Origin: Phaeobacter sp. HF9A
Lineage (GTDB): Bacteria > Pseudomonadota > Alphaproteobacteria > Rhodobacterales > Rhodobacteraceae
Direction of reading: 5' to 3'
Assembly: GCF_011806385.1 (NCBI RefSeq)
Contig: NZ_JAATOX010000016.1
Span: 1 to 52,266, forward strand
DNA length: 52,266 bases
Part shown: one piece after another, positions 12,448-20,634 of the stretch
Position numbering within the stretch: the stretch's first letter is position 1
Layout: each line of letters begins with the position of its first letter
Notes under the pieces: generated by a model
Seen by the model: the letters and a program-made list of their open reading frames with translations, nothing else
Database searches by the model: none
Told to the model about the DNA's origin: nothing
Made by a program: the position numbers and the translations under genes

Positions 12448-14562
12448 ATGTTACTCGATAAAACAACAGAAACGATTTCATATTTTATCGGTCTTTTTCA
12501 GCTTGTTACGGAAACAGCGCGCGGACGACTGGAGTACGATAGTTTCAAATCCTTTCAGCAGGCGTCAAAGCTTGATCCCCTGCTGTTGCCGGGCTCCCAC
12601 CGTACGGTCAGCTTTGGCCCGGAGGGGCATGATCCGGCGGTAAGCGACCCGCAATCCTTTGTGCAAAAGGCGGCGATGGCCCCGCTGGTGGCGCCCAATA
12701 TGCCGCCGCATTTGGCGCAACAGATCCTGCCTCCTGCGGTTGCGGAGCCTGCGCCGCAGGCGGTGGTCTGGGCGGCCGCACAGGACGCGCCACCGGTGCA
12801 TATTCGGGAGCTGCCGCCACCCGGTGGCACCATGCATGTCACCTGGCAGGAAAACCGGCTGTCAGATTGCGACACGCTGCATCTCGACCCGGAGATCAGC
12901 GCCGCCTGGGGGGCGATGCAGGCTGAGGGAATGCTGGCGCTCAAGGCGGCAGTTGCGGGGCTTCAGATCCTGGACCTACAGAATGGCGCCGCATTTCTGG
13001 ACATGACCGCCGCCGAGACCAAGCTGCTGACACAGGATCTTGCCGAGCGCTTTGACGGAACGGCGGACGCGAGGCCGGGGGCCAGCGTCTATCTGGCGAC
13101 AGGCACGGCGACGCAGCAGATCACGGTGAACGGGGTCGCGGTGGAGGAAATGCCCGATTGGACCGAGGTGCTGCCGGATGTGCCGCAGCTTTCTGATTGG
13201 CAGGTGCAAGGCGTCACCACGCAGGGTATCGCGCATCCCGGCACCTCTCATGCGGGAGGCGCTGTCGTGGGCGTGGCTGACCACGAGGGGGCGTCTCCCG
13301 ACGAGGCGGGCACCGACGCAGAGGCCGCGGACATCGGGGCGGCGCATGTGCTGATCACCGGCGGCAATCTGGCGATCAATTCCATGGCGGAAGGCACAGG
13401 AGGTGTCGACGCGCCGGTGATCGGCGTGGCGGGCGACGTGGTCAGCCTTGATGTCATCAGTCAGATCAACGTGTTGGGTGGGACCGCTGCCGGCACAGCG
13501 GGCAGTAGCCTGCTCCAGAACAGCGCCGCCTTTTCGGGGCTGCCTTTGCTGGCGGGGCAGGAGGGCGCGGATCAGACCTCTGGCCCGAGCAGCGCTGGCG
13601 CGGGGCCGCTGCCCGGTCTCTTGGCGCTGTCCACCCTAGACGGGGATCTGGTCAACTTCAGCTGGACCCGGCAAATCAACGCCGGTGTCGATGACGACGC
13701 GGTGCAGATCACCACCTCCGCGACACAGAGCTGGATCGACCTTGGCGGCAATACGCTTCTGAATGTGGACTCCCTGTTTGGTCAGGCGATGGGCTTCGAC
13801 CTCATCCTTGTCGGCGGCAATATGATCTCGCAATATATTGTCGAGCAGATCAATGTGCTGATGGACTGGGATAGTATCCTGGAGGGCAGCCCGGATGGGC
13901 TGAACGCAGATCTGTTCTCGGCACAGGACATGGTCAGCGGAGCGGGAGAGACCTCTGATAGCACCGCTGGCAATGCGCTGATCAACTCGGCCTCGATCAC
14001 CCATACGGCGCTTGATCACTTCCACACGCTGACGGCGGAGTTCCAATCGGTGCTTGGCAGCTTTGCGGAGGGCGCCCCCGATGTGTTGCCCCTGATCGGC
14101 AGCGGCGCGCTGCAATCGCAGCCCGTGCTCAGCATTCTCTATATCACCGGCGATCTGATTGATGTGCATCTGTTGAGCCAGGTCAACAGCCTGTCCGACA
14201 GCGATCTTGTGCTCGGCGCGACGGAAGACGCGCCCGCGACAGAGATCCACAGCGGGCTGAACGCGTTGGTGAACGACGCGCAGATGATCGACATCGGCAT
14301 GGCCTCGAATGTGTTTGCAGGCGGCGAGGTCTACTCCGACGCCGTGCTCCACCAGGCCAATCTGATCAGCGAGGACGCGCCGCCCTGGGATGTGTTTCTG
14401 GCACCCGGCGGGATCGACGGTTTGGCCAGCGAGGCGGTGGCCTTCCTGGCTGACGACATGATGTCACCCGCCAGCAGTGCAGCGGATCTGGCAACCGGGG
14501 ACAACTCAATAGCACAGGACGGGCCCATCCACGTGGATGTGATGCAAACCATGCTCGCCTGA
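12448..14562 (+). CDS. Large repeat protein of the matrix locus
   Basis: 704 residues from the ATG at 12448 (GAGAG upstream); an in-frame ATG at 12400 lies inside a strong hairpin and is less likely. The first 200 residues are proline- and alanine-rich with no signal peptide. The C-terminal half contains five copies of a motif G-[DNE]-x9-Q-x-N, exactly spaced: GDVVSLDVISQIN, GDLVNFSWTRQIN, GNMISQYIVEQIN, GDLIDVHLLSQVN and GEVYSDAVLHQAN (near 13433, 13641, 13816, 14151 and 14323). Between them recur short NxLxNxA-type strings (AGNALINSASI, GLNALVNDAQMI). This suggests a repetitive beta fold. The protein ends hydrophobically (VDVMQTMLA), as many type I substrates do. No known family recognised. 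Probably exported by the downstream transporter, as adhesin or matrix partner. Confidence 0.75.
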   Translation: MLLDKTTETISYFIGLFQLVTETARGRLEYDSFKSFQQASKLDPLLLPGSHRTVSFGPEGHDPAVSDPQSFVQKAAMAPLVAPNMPPHLAQQILPPAVAEPAPQAVVWAAAQDAPPVHIRELPPPGGTMHVTWQENRLSDCDTLHLDPEISAAWGAMQAEGMLALKAAVAGLQILDLQNGAAFLDMTAAETKLLTQDLAERFDGTADARPGASVYLATGTATQQITVNGVAVEEMPDWTEVLPDVPQLSDWQVQGVTTQGIAHPGTSHAGGAVVGVADHEGASPDEAGTDAEAADIGAAHVLITGGNLAINSMAEGTGGVDAPVIGVAGDVVSLDVISQINVLGGTAAGTAGSSLLQNSAAFSGLPLLAGQEGADQTSGPSSAGAGPLPGLLALSTLDGDLVNFSWTRQINAGVDDDAVQITTSATQSWIDLGGNTLLNVDSLFGQAMGFDLILVGGNMISQYIVEQINVLMDWDSILEGSPDGLNADLFSAQDMVSGAGETSDSTAGNALINSASITHTALDHFHTLTAEFQSVLGSFAEGAPDVLPLIGSGALQSQPVLSILYITGDLIDVHLLSQVNSLSDSDLVLGATEDAPATEIHSGLNALVNDAQMIDIGMASNVFAGGEVYSDAVLHQANLISEDAPPWDVFLAPGGIDGLASEAVAFLADDMMSPASSAADLATGDNSIAQDGPIHVDVMQTMLA

Positions 14563-14590
14563 GAACAACAGGGGACGAACGGGGGGAAAC

Positions 14591-16927
14591 GTGAAAGTAT
14601 TCAGAAACAGCGGCGCAGCCGAAGCCAAGGTCTGCGCGTCATTGCCCGAAATGCAAGAGTGGCAGGCCAAGGCCATGTCCTCGTTGAGCAAGTCGAGGGA
14701 AACCGGGCCACTTCAGCCTGAGGAAGAGACCCCATCCCCGGATGATATTCCGATGCCGCTGAAACTGCGTGCGTCATGGAAGCTCAAGGAAGAGGCCAGG
14801 GCCAGGGCGCAGGATGCGGCCGCAAGGCAAGCCTCGGATGAAGGCGCCAACCTTGCCGGTACCAAACACGCCGCAGCGCGCGTGGACCCATCCGCCCCGT
14901 CACAGCAGGATACGCCCGAGACACCGCTGTCGCAGGAGCCGCCCAAGACCGAGCTGCCCAAGACTGAGCCGCCCAAGACTGAGGCCCGCAAGACAGAGGA
15001 GAGCCGCACATCAGAGGAGGCGCGGATGGACCCGATGGTCAAAGGGCTCGGCACCCCTCCCATCGAGGCGCGCAACACCGCGACCAGCCCCACCACCCGC
15101 AGCGGGGGACCGCAACCGCCAAGCGGCGGTGGCACCGGGAACGGCGGAGGCGGCAATGGCAATGGCAATACCCGTTTCCACCGGCGGCTCGGGCCGCAGA
15201 ATTTCGAAAAAAGCCTGCGCGAGGGGGTGGCCGCGGTCCGTCGCAATATGGGTTTCGTGATGCTGATGACCTGCGCCACCAATATTCTGGTTTTGGCGAT
15301 CCCGATCTACCTGTTTCAGATTTCCGACCGGGTGCTGACGAGCCGGTCCGTGGATACGCTGATCATGCTGACCATGGTGATCGCCGGCGCGGTGATCCTG
15401 CAATCGCTCTTTGACGCTGTGCGCCGCTTCATGTTGATGCGCACCGCAGTCGAGGTGGCCGCCCGCCTTGGCGCGCCGATCCTGAGCGCCGCGGCGCATG
15501 CTTCGCTGCATAGCAATGGGCGCGAATATCAGGCGTTGGGGGATCTGCAACAGGTGCGCAGTTTCCTGACCTCCGGCACGTTGATGGCCTTTCTCGACGT
15601 GCCCTTTGCGCCCATCTTCTTGCTGGCTATCTTTCTCGTACATCCCCACCTGGGGTTTATCGTCGTGACAACCGCAATTGTTCTGTTGGTGATTGCCCTG
15701 GTCAATCAACGGTTTACGGCGAAGCCCTTCGCGCAGGCCAATCAGGCCCAGTCCCGGGCCAACCTGCATCTCGACTCCATGACCCGCAACAGCCAGATCA
15801 TCAACGCCTTGGCGATGATCCCCGAAGCGGTGACCATCTGGGGGCGGGATACCGCAGCCTCACTCACGGCTCAGGTCTGCGCGCAGGATCGCAATGTTAT
15901 TTCCGCGACATTTTCGCGCGGCGTGCGGTTGCTGACCCAGGTGGGGATGCTCGGTTGGGGGGCCTATCTGGCCATCGAGGGCGAGATCACCGGCGGTATG
16001 GTGATTGCCGCCTCGATCATCGCAGGCCGGGCCCTGGCACCGGTCGAGGGGGCGATCGAGGGCTGGAATGCCTTTTTGCTGTCCCGCGCCGCCTACGGGC
16101 GGATCGCGCATCTCCTGACCCGATCCGGGTTTCAGTTCGAGCGGCTGTGGCTGCCGCAGCCCGAAGGCCGGCTGGATGTGGAGCGGCTGCTCTATGTGCC
16201 GGGCGGCACCAAGCAGGTTGTGCTCAATGCGCTCAGCTTCTCGCTGGATCCGGGCGACACGCTGGCGGTTATCGGCAATTCCGGTGCGGGGAAAACCACG
16301 CTGGGCAAGATGCTGGTGGGGTCGATCATGCCGACTTCGGGCAATGTGCGGCTGGATCTGATGGATCTGCGCAACTGGGATCCGCGCCAGCTGGGCGAGA
16401 ACATCGGCTATCTGCCGCAGGACGTGCAGCTGTTTCCCGGCTCAATCAAGGACAACATCGCCCGGATGCGCATGGACGCCACCGACGAGCAAATCCACCG
16501 CGCCGCGATGCTGGCGGATGTGCACGATATGATCGCCTCGCTGCCGCAGGGCTATGAAACCATGGTTTCCGCCGATGGCTCGCCGTTGTCAGGCGGCCAG
16601 AAACAGCGTGTCGCCCTGGCGCGGGCCTTCTTTGGTGATCCGCGCCTCTTGGTGCTGGACGAGCCGAACTCCAACCTCGATGTGGCGGGCGACAAGGCGC
16701 TGGCGCGGGCGATCGACCACGCCCGGCGCAACAAAATCACGGTGGTGGTGATCACCCAGAAACCCACTCTGCTAAGCGCGGTGGACAAGATCATGCTGCT
16801 GGCCGGTGGTAATGTCGCAATGATCGGTGCACGCGATACCATATTGAAACAACTTGCAAATCATCAGCAAGGCCAGGCGCCGGGAGCCACTGGCGGCCCG
16901 ACACCCAACGGGGGGACGCTGACATGA
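14591..16927 (+). CDS. Type I secretion ABC transporter with long disordered N-terminus
   Basis: 778 residues, GTG start. Residues 1 to about 210 are a hydrophilic Pro/Lys/Glu/Thr-rich extension with PKTELPKTEPPKTE-like repeats and a glycine-rich stretch. This is absent from the usual 560-600-residue PrtD/HlyB-like transporters. The membrane domain follows (about 220-480), then the ATPase: Walker A GNSGAGKTTLG (about 561), signature LSGGQKQRVALARA (about 665), Walker B LLVLDEPNSNLD (about 687). LDEPNSNLD is typical of the PrtD/RzcB branch, which exports proteases, surface-layer and matrix proteins. No peptidase C39 domain. It overlaps the adaptor gene by 4 bp. Probable cargo: the two proteins encoded directly upstream. 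Confidence 0.93.
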   Translation: MKVFRNSGAAEAKVCASLPEMQEWQAKAMSSLSKSRETGPLQPEEETPSPDDIPMPLKLRASWKLKEEARARAQDAAARQASDEGANLAGTKHAAARVDPSAPSQQDTPETPLSQEPPKTELPKTEPPKTEARKTEESRTSEEARMDPMVKGLGTPPIEARNTATSPTTRSGGPQPPSGGGTGNGGGGNGNGNTRFHRRLGPQNFEKSLREGVAAVRRNMGFVMLMTCATNILVLAIPIYLFQISDRVLTSRSVDTLIMLTMVIAGAVILQSLFDAVRRFMLMRTAVEVAARLGAPILSAAAHASLHSNGREYQALGDLQQVRSFLTSGTLMAFLDVPFAPIFLLAIFLVHPHLGFIVVTTAIVLLVIALVNQRFTAKPFAQANQAQSRANLHLDSMTRNSQIINALAMIPEAVTIWGRDTAASLTAQVCAQDRNVISATFSRGVRLLTQVGMLGWGAYLAIEGEITGGMVIAASIIAGRALAPVEGAIEGWNAFLLSRAAYGRIAHLLTRSGFQFERLWLPQPEGRLDVERLLYVPGGTKQVVLNALSFSLDPGDTLAVIGNSGAGKTTLGKMLVGSIMPTSGNVRLDLMDLRNWDPRQLGENIGYLPQDVQLFPGSIKDNIARMRMDATDEQIHRAAMLADVHDMIASLPQGYETMVSADGSPLSGGQKQRVALARAFFGDPRLLVLDEPNSNLDVAGDKALARAIDHARRNKITVVVITQKPTLLSAVDKIMLLAGGNVAMIGARDTILKQLANHQQGQAPGATGGPTPNGGTLT

Positions 16928-18258
16928 CCGACGGTGTGAATATCCAGGACTGGCATCACGCGGTGCCGCGCTCGATCCGCAAACAGGCGATCTTTGGTAT
17001 TTCGCTGATGATCATCGCCTTTGGCGGCTTCGGAGCCTGGGCGTTTCGCGCGCCCCTGGCCGCAGCGGTGATCTCGCAAGGCTCGTTTGTGGCCACCGGG
17101 CGCAACAAGATCGTGCAGCATCTGGAGGGCGGTATCATCGCCAAGATCCTGATTTCCGAAGGCGATCACGTCGAGGAGGGCGACGAGCTGCTGCTGTTGA
17201 ATCACACGGCAGCGCAGGCCGATCTGCGAGAGCTGGAGCTGCGTCGCGCCCGCCTGGAGGCCGCCGAGGCGCGGGTGCGGGCCGAGTTCAACGCCGACAA
17301 TGAGGTCCACTTCCTGCCAAGCCTGATACGGATGGCGCAGGAAAATGATGAAGTGGCCGACCTTCTTACGGATCAGCGATTGACCTTTGCCTCGGCGCGT
17401 CACTTGCAGGAGAGCGAGCTGGCGATCCTGATCAACGGCAAGGAGTCGCTTGAGATCCGCAGCGGCGGCTATGAGGCGCAGCTGGAGGCCTATCTGGAGC
17501 GGGCCGTCAGCCTCGACGAGGAGCTGGCCGACAAGCAAAAGCTGCTGGAGGATGGCCTGATCCGGCGGCCCGAGTATAACTCGGTGCACCGGGCGGTGTT
17601 GGAAACCAAAGGCCATGTCGCCCGGATCAAAGCGGAAATAGCCGAGATTGAGCGTGCCCGGCAGAAGTTCGAGCTGGAAATTGACAAGCTGCGTTCGGAT
17701 CAGCGCCAGGACGCGCTGGACGAGTTGCAGGCGATCCAGGCCGAGCTTGACTCGATCCGGGAGCAATCCCGCAAGGCGCAGGACGTGTTGTCCCGCTCCA
17801 GCGTCGTGGCTCCGGTCAGCGGCACCGTGGTGCGGCTCCATTATCACAGCGCCGGTGGCGTGATCGAGAGCGGCAAACCCATCGCAGAGATCCTGCCCGC
17901 CGATGCGCCCCTGCTGGTCGAAACACTGGTGCCGCGCACCGATATCGACAGTATTTCCGTGGGTCAGGACACGATTATCCGGCTCTCGGCGCTCAACCAG
18001 CGGACCACCCCGGTGTTGATCGGACAGGTGCGCTATGTCTCGGCGGATGCGATCACCGACACGTCAAATGGCGTCCCGCGCGAGGTCTATGTGGCCCATA
18101 TCGCGCTATCACCAGAAGAGTACCACCGCGCCACCGATTTTGTACCGGTGCCGGGCATGCCTGCCGAGGTGATGATCCAAACCCAGGAACGGACGTTCTT
18201 TCAATATCTGATCAAACCGGTGCGCGACAGCATGTCCCGGGCCTTCCGCGAGCAATAA
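16924..18258 (+). CDS. HlyD-family type I secretion membrane fusion protein
   Basis: 444 residues, ATGA overlap with the ABC transporter gene. A short cytoplasmic N-terminus is followed by one membrane helix (IFGISLMIIAFGGFGAWAF, residues 20-42), the first lipoyl half (GGIIAKILISEGDHVEEGD), a long periplasmic coiled coil (about 95-290), the second lipoyl half (VVAPVSGTVVRLHYHSAGGV) and the beta-barrel region ending SMSRAFREQ. It links the inner-membrane ABC transporter to an outer-membrane TolC-type channel. No such channel gene is in this window, so a general TolC encoded elsewhere is presumably used. Confidence 0.94.
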   Translation: MTDGVNIQDWHHAVPRSIRKQAIFGISLMIIAFGGFGAWAFRAPLAAAVISQGSFVATGRNKIVQHLEGGIIAKILISEGDHVEEGDELLLLNHTAAQADLRELELRRARLEAAEARVRAEFNADNEVHFLPSLIRMAQENDEVADLLTDQRLTFASARHLQESELAILINGKESLEIRSGGYEAQLEAYLERAVSLDEELADKQKLLEDGLIRRPEYNSVHRAVLETKGHVARIKAEIAEIERARQKFELEIDKLRSDQRQDALDELQAIQAELDSIREQSRKAQDVLSRSSVVAPVSGTVVRLHYHSAGGVIESGKPIAEILPADAPLLVETLVPRTDIDSISVGQDTIIRLSALNQRTTPVLIGQVRYVSADAITDTSNGVPREVYVAHIALSPEEYHRATDFVPVPGMPAEVMIQTQERTFFQYLIKPVRDSMSRAFREQ

Positions 18259-18294
18259 AAAAAGGGGGGGAGGGGGCGCAACCCCTCTCCCCCC
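18258..18294. terminator. Terminator between the secretion operon and the DUF995 gene
   Basis: A run of seven A, then GGGGGGGAGGGGG paired through a short loop (CGCAAC) with CCCTCTCCCCCC. The A run becomes a T run on the minus strand, so it is a classical terminator for the leftward DUF995 gene; the stem may also stop the rightward operon. Confidence 0.7.
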
Positions 18295-18320
18295 GGTGAT
18301 CGCGGACCCGGGCGGCGGCG

Positions 18321-18830
18321 TCACTGGCGCAATGGCAGACCCATCCTGGAATACATCGCGCTATAGATCGGCGCGACGCTATTGCCGAGGGTCAAATTGT
18401 CGGTGGTGAAGGGAAACCACGGTCCGGTCTGGTTGCCGGTGGTCGACCACATTTCGCCACCTGGATCCATGCGAAAGCGGGTGCAGGTCTTTACCGCCTT
18501 TTGTTCGACGCCAAAATCCTGACGCCAGACCCAGTCGGCCTCGTAGCACATGCGCCCGCTGCTGGTGGCATACCACTTGCCATAGCCAAGGCTTTGCTCG
18601 GCGGTATTGACGGAATAGAACACGCCATCGGGCGCCCAGAATGCATAGGAGCCGCCGCCCCAATCGGCGCTATGGCCGGCAAACACTCTGTAGACAAATT
18701 CGGGCGAGAGCGGCTGAGACCCGCCCGTTACCAACATGCCTGCGCGGGCCTTGGTGACCATTGCGGACGGGTTGGCAATGCCGACAATCGCCACAAGCGA
18801 GACAGCCATAATCTGACTTGAAATACTCAT
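18321..18830 (-). CDS. DUF995-family exported protein
   Basis: 169 residues from ATG 18830, chosen because GGAGGAA lies seven bases upstream; a longer frame to 18878 has no such site. A signal peptide is evident (SQIMAVSLVAIVGIANPSAM). The mature part, with YRVFAGHSADWGGGSYAFWA, GYGKWYATSSGRMCYEADWV and a second cysteine in KTCTRFRMDP, matches DUF995 as I know it: a periplasmic, disulfide-containing domain of unknown activity found in Rhizobiales and Rhodobacteraceae, often near polysaccharide genes. Position between the secretion operon and glycoside hydrolases supports a role in the envelope or matrix. Confidence 0.75.
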   Translation of the reverse strand: MSISSQIMAVSLVAIVGIANPSAMVTKARAGMLVTGGSQPLSPEFVYRVFAGHSADWGGGSYAFWAPDGVFYSVNTAEQSLGYGKWYATSSGRMCYEADWVWRQDFGVEQKAVKTCTRFRMDPGGEMWSTTGNQTGPWFPFTTDNLTLGNSVAPIYSAMYSRMGLPLRQ

Positions 18831-19038
18831 TAACATTCCTCCAAACCTGCGCCTGTATAGGTGAGTGTTGGAACGCACTATTGATGGCTGCGCGGCGGCA
18901 CCCCCATGCCATTGCCGCGGCAGAACCTGCTCCGTTCTGCATCAATTTTCCCTGGGCCCGCCCATGGGACATCCGGCCGGAAAAAGGGCCAGTTTGTCAG
19001 CCTGTGCTGTCTAGAAAGACTGCCATAAATACACAATC

Positions 19039-19088
19039 AAGGCAACTCTAACAGTTTGAAAACACTGTAATTGCCTCGATTAATATCG
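19039..19088 (-). promoter_or_regulatory. Imperfect inverted repeat plus TAATATCGG box upstream of DUF995
   Basis: AAGGCAACTCTAACAGT faces ACTGTAATTGCCTC across a short AT-rich centre, followed by GATTAATATCGGGG. The same combination (a GCCTCGA-containing inverted repeat next to TAATATCGG) recurs at 20420-20460. Read on the minus strand both begin CCGATATTA, so they look like shared promoter elements of two leftward transcripts. Confidence 0.45.
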
Positions 19089-19094
19089 GGGTGA

Positions 19095-20084
19095 TCAACG
19101 TAGGGCCGACAGCCGTGGTCCGCGTTCGGACAGCGCCTTGAGATAGGCCGCACCGATTGGCGTGGGGGTCAGGCGATCATCGACCAGATTGATCTGCGGC
19201 ACCCGGCCCTGCCAGCTGTAGGGATTGGCGGCAAACCAGGCGTAGCGCTCCACGAAGGGCAGGCGGTCCAGCATGCGAATGGCGTCTTTCGCAAAGCGTG
19301 CATTGGCCGCATAGCGGGCCTGCTGCGGTCGGCGCCAGTCGATATAGGCGAATTCGGTGACCCAGATCGGACGGCGGTAGGTCTGATGGCCCTCGGTCAG
19401 CCAGCGGCGAAAGGCGTCGATGTCGCCATCGCTGGAGTAATAATGCACCGCCATAAAATCCACCCGCAGGCCGCGCGCCTCGGCCTGTGTCATGAAACGA
19501 TGCTGCCAGGATTTTGGCCCCAGCGTTTGCGCCTGGGTGGTGGCCGGACTGCCAAGCCGCAACCCGCGCGCCTCCAGCCTGGGCCAGAGTTTTATGGCGC
19601 GTTCAACACTAAGGGCGGATTGATGGCTGCCGCTCTGGCCGTCCGGTTCGTTGAACCCCAGCAAGGCCCGCGCCCGACCGTCCATATTGATCGGGTCATT
19701 CACATTTTCTGCGCCATGGATCATCGGCACAAATTCAACGGCCCGTTTTTGCCGGGTCGGAGTCCAGAGCTGATCCATGCGCCAGTTATAGTACCAACCG
19801 AGCCCGGGCTGTGACTCTATCCAGCCGAGCATGGAATAATCCGCGTTTTCCCAGGCCCCGACGCCAGCGTGCTGCGCATGCAGCGGCCGGCTGCTTAGGA
19901 GGAGGGCGAGACCAAGACAGAGCAGCCAAAGCCCTTGGGTCAGGAGTTCCTTCCCCCAAGCCACAGACGCCACCCGGCATTCATCGACACTGCGCAAATT
20001 TCTCACGTCCCGTTCCGACGGCAACCGATCTGGGCTCAGTTGGCGTGACAGCGCGAGCGCTGTCCAAAACCAGCCGCCGAGCAA
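19095..20084 (-). CDS. GH128-like glycoside hydrolase, exported
   Basis: Up to 329 residues. The start is uncertain: the longest frame begins at a TTG inside the upstream gene, and GTG codons near 19970 are alternatives that would place the hydrophobic segment LWLLCLGLALLLSSRPLHA as a normal signal peptide. The mature domain contains ALLGFNEPDGQSGS, with the probable acid/base Glu (146), and IWVTEFAYIDW, with the probable nucleophile (244). These are hallmarks of the Glyco_hydro_cc / GH128 fold, known as beta-1,3-glucanases. Other conserved pieces are GWYYNW, FVPMIHG and VHYYSSDGDID. Likely trims or remodels a glucan made by the glycosyltransferase of this locus. Confidence 0.83.
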   Translation of the reverse strand: MLGGWFWTALALSRQLSPDRLPSERDVRNLRSVDECRVASVAWGKELLTQGLWLLCLGLALLLSSRPLHAQHAGVGAWENADYSMLGWIESQPGLGWYYNWRMDQLWTPTRQKRAVEFVPMIHGAENVNDPINMDGRARALLGFNEPDGQSGSHQSALSVERAIKLWPRLEARGLRLGSPATTQAQTLGPKSWQHRFMTQAEARGLRVDFMAVHYYSSDGDIDAFRRWLTEGHQTYRRPIWVTEFAYIDWRRPQQARYAANARFAKDAIRMLDRLPFVERYAWFAANPYSWQGRVPQINLVDDRLTPTPIGAAYLKALSERGPRLSALR

Positions 20085-20335
20085 ACATAGCTGCCGGATC
20101 CGATGCGGCGGGCGCTGCGGATGGTCTGGTTGGTCTTGACTGTCGGTTTGCGCAGCAGGTTCAGATCGCCCTTGGGCAGGCGAATTTGTTGCTGTGATCG
20201 GGTGGGTTGATCCCCAGATCCGGCCTGCGCCGGAACCGGCGCGGTTGCGACAAAAAGGGAAAGGAGAAGAGCCGCCAGCGGCAAAAAGGTCGCCGTCAGG
20301 CGCGGTCCGGCGAAGAACCTCGCGATAATCGTCAT
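20036..20335 (-). CDS. Small exported cysteine-containing protein
   Basis: 99 residues from ATG 20335 (site AGAGGCAG). A clear signal peptide (LPLAALLLSLFVATAPVPAQ, cut near residue 38) leads to a 60-residue basic mature chain. This ends in SGSYVCSAAGFGQRSRCHAN, two cysteines ten residues apart, probably a disulfide. I have seen this C-terminal pattern in small hypothetical proteins of Rhodobacteraceae but know no function. It overlaps the 5' end of the GH128-like gene as drawn, so the two are probably co-transcribed. Confidence 0.7.
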   Translation of the reverse strand: MTIIARFFAGPRLTATFLPLAALLLSLFVATAPVPAQAGSGDQPTRSQQQIRLPKGDLNLLRKPTVKTNQTIRSARRIGSGSYVCSAAGFGQRSRCHAN

Positions 20336-20419
20336 GTCACTGCCTCTTGCGCCCCGTTTGGGGGCTGTTTTACTGCGTTCAAGGATCGAGCCCTGCGCGG
20401 AAGCTAACAAAACAGGCAA

Positions 20420-20460
20420 GCCTCGACAAAACCATTGTCGAGGCGACCGCCTAATATCGG
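20420..20460 (-). promoter_or_regulatory. Perfect inverted repeat plus TAATATCGG box
   Basis: GCCTCGACAA-AACCA-TTGTCGAGGC is a perfect 10-bp inverted repeat, followed by GACCGCCTAATATCGG. It lies 85 bp upstream of the small exported protein gene and resembles the element at 19039-19088. Confidence 0.5.
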
Positions 20461-20540
20461 ATTAATTGAATTTTCGAGCCAACCGGGCCCCGCCCGCCGT
20501 TGCCCCGCGCGCCTGGTCATACGTTCGCTAAAGATCTGAA

Positions 20541-20570
20541 ACAAAACGACCCGCGAGGAGGCGGGCCGCT
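20541..20570 (-). terminator. Terminator of the leftward polysaccharide operon
   Basis: On the minus strand GGCCCGC-CTCCTC-GCGGGTC is followed by GTTTTGTTT. It lies 65 bp after the stop of the GH26-like gene and separates the operon from the small exported protein gene. Confidence 0.8.
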
Positions 20571-20634
20571 ACAGGTTCAGGCGGGCGAGGGGATCTGCGG
20601 ATTCTTGCCGATACCCCTCGGAAATAGGCCGGAA

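Noticed and set aside
12926-14562. RTX calcium-binding nonapeptides in the putative type I substrates.
   Set aside because: No GGxGxDxUx repeats were found in either protein; the glycine-rich parts lack the Asp spacing.
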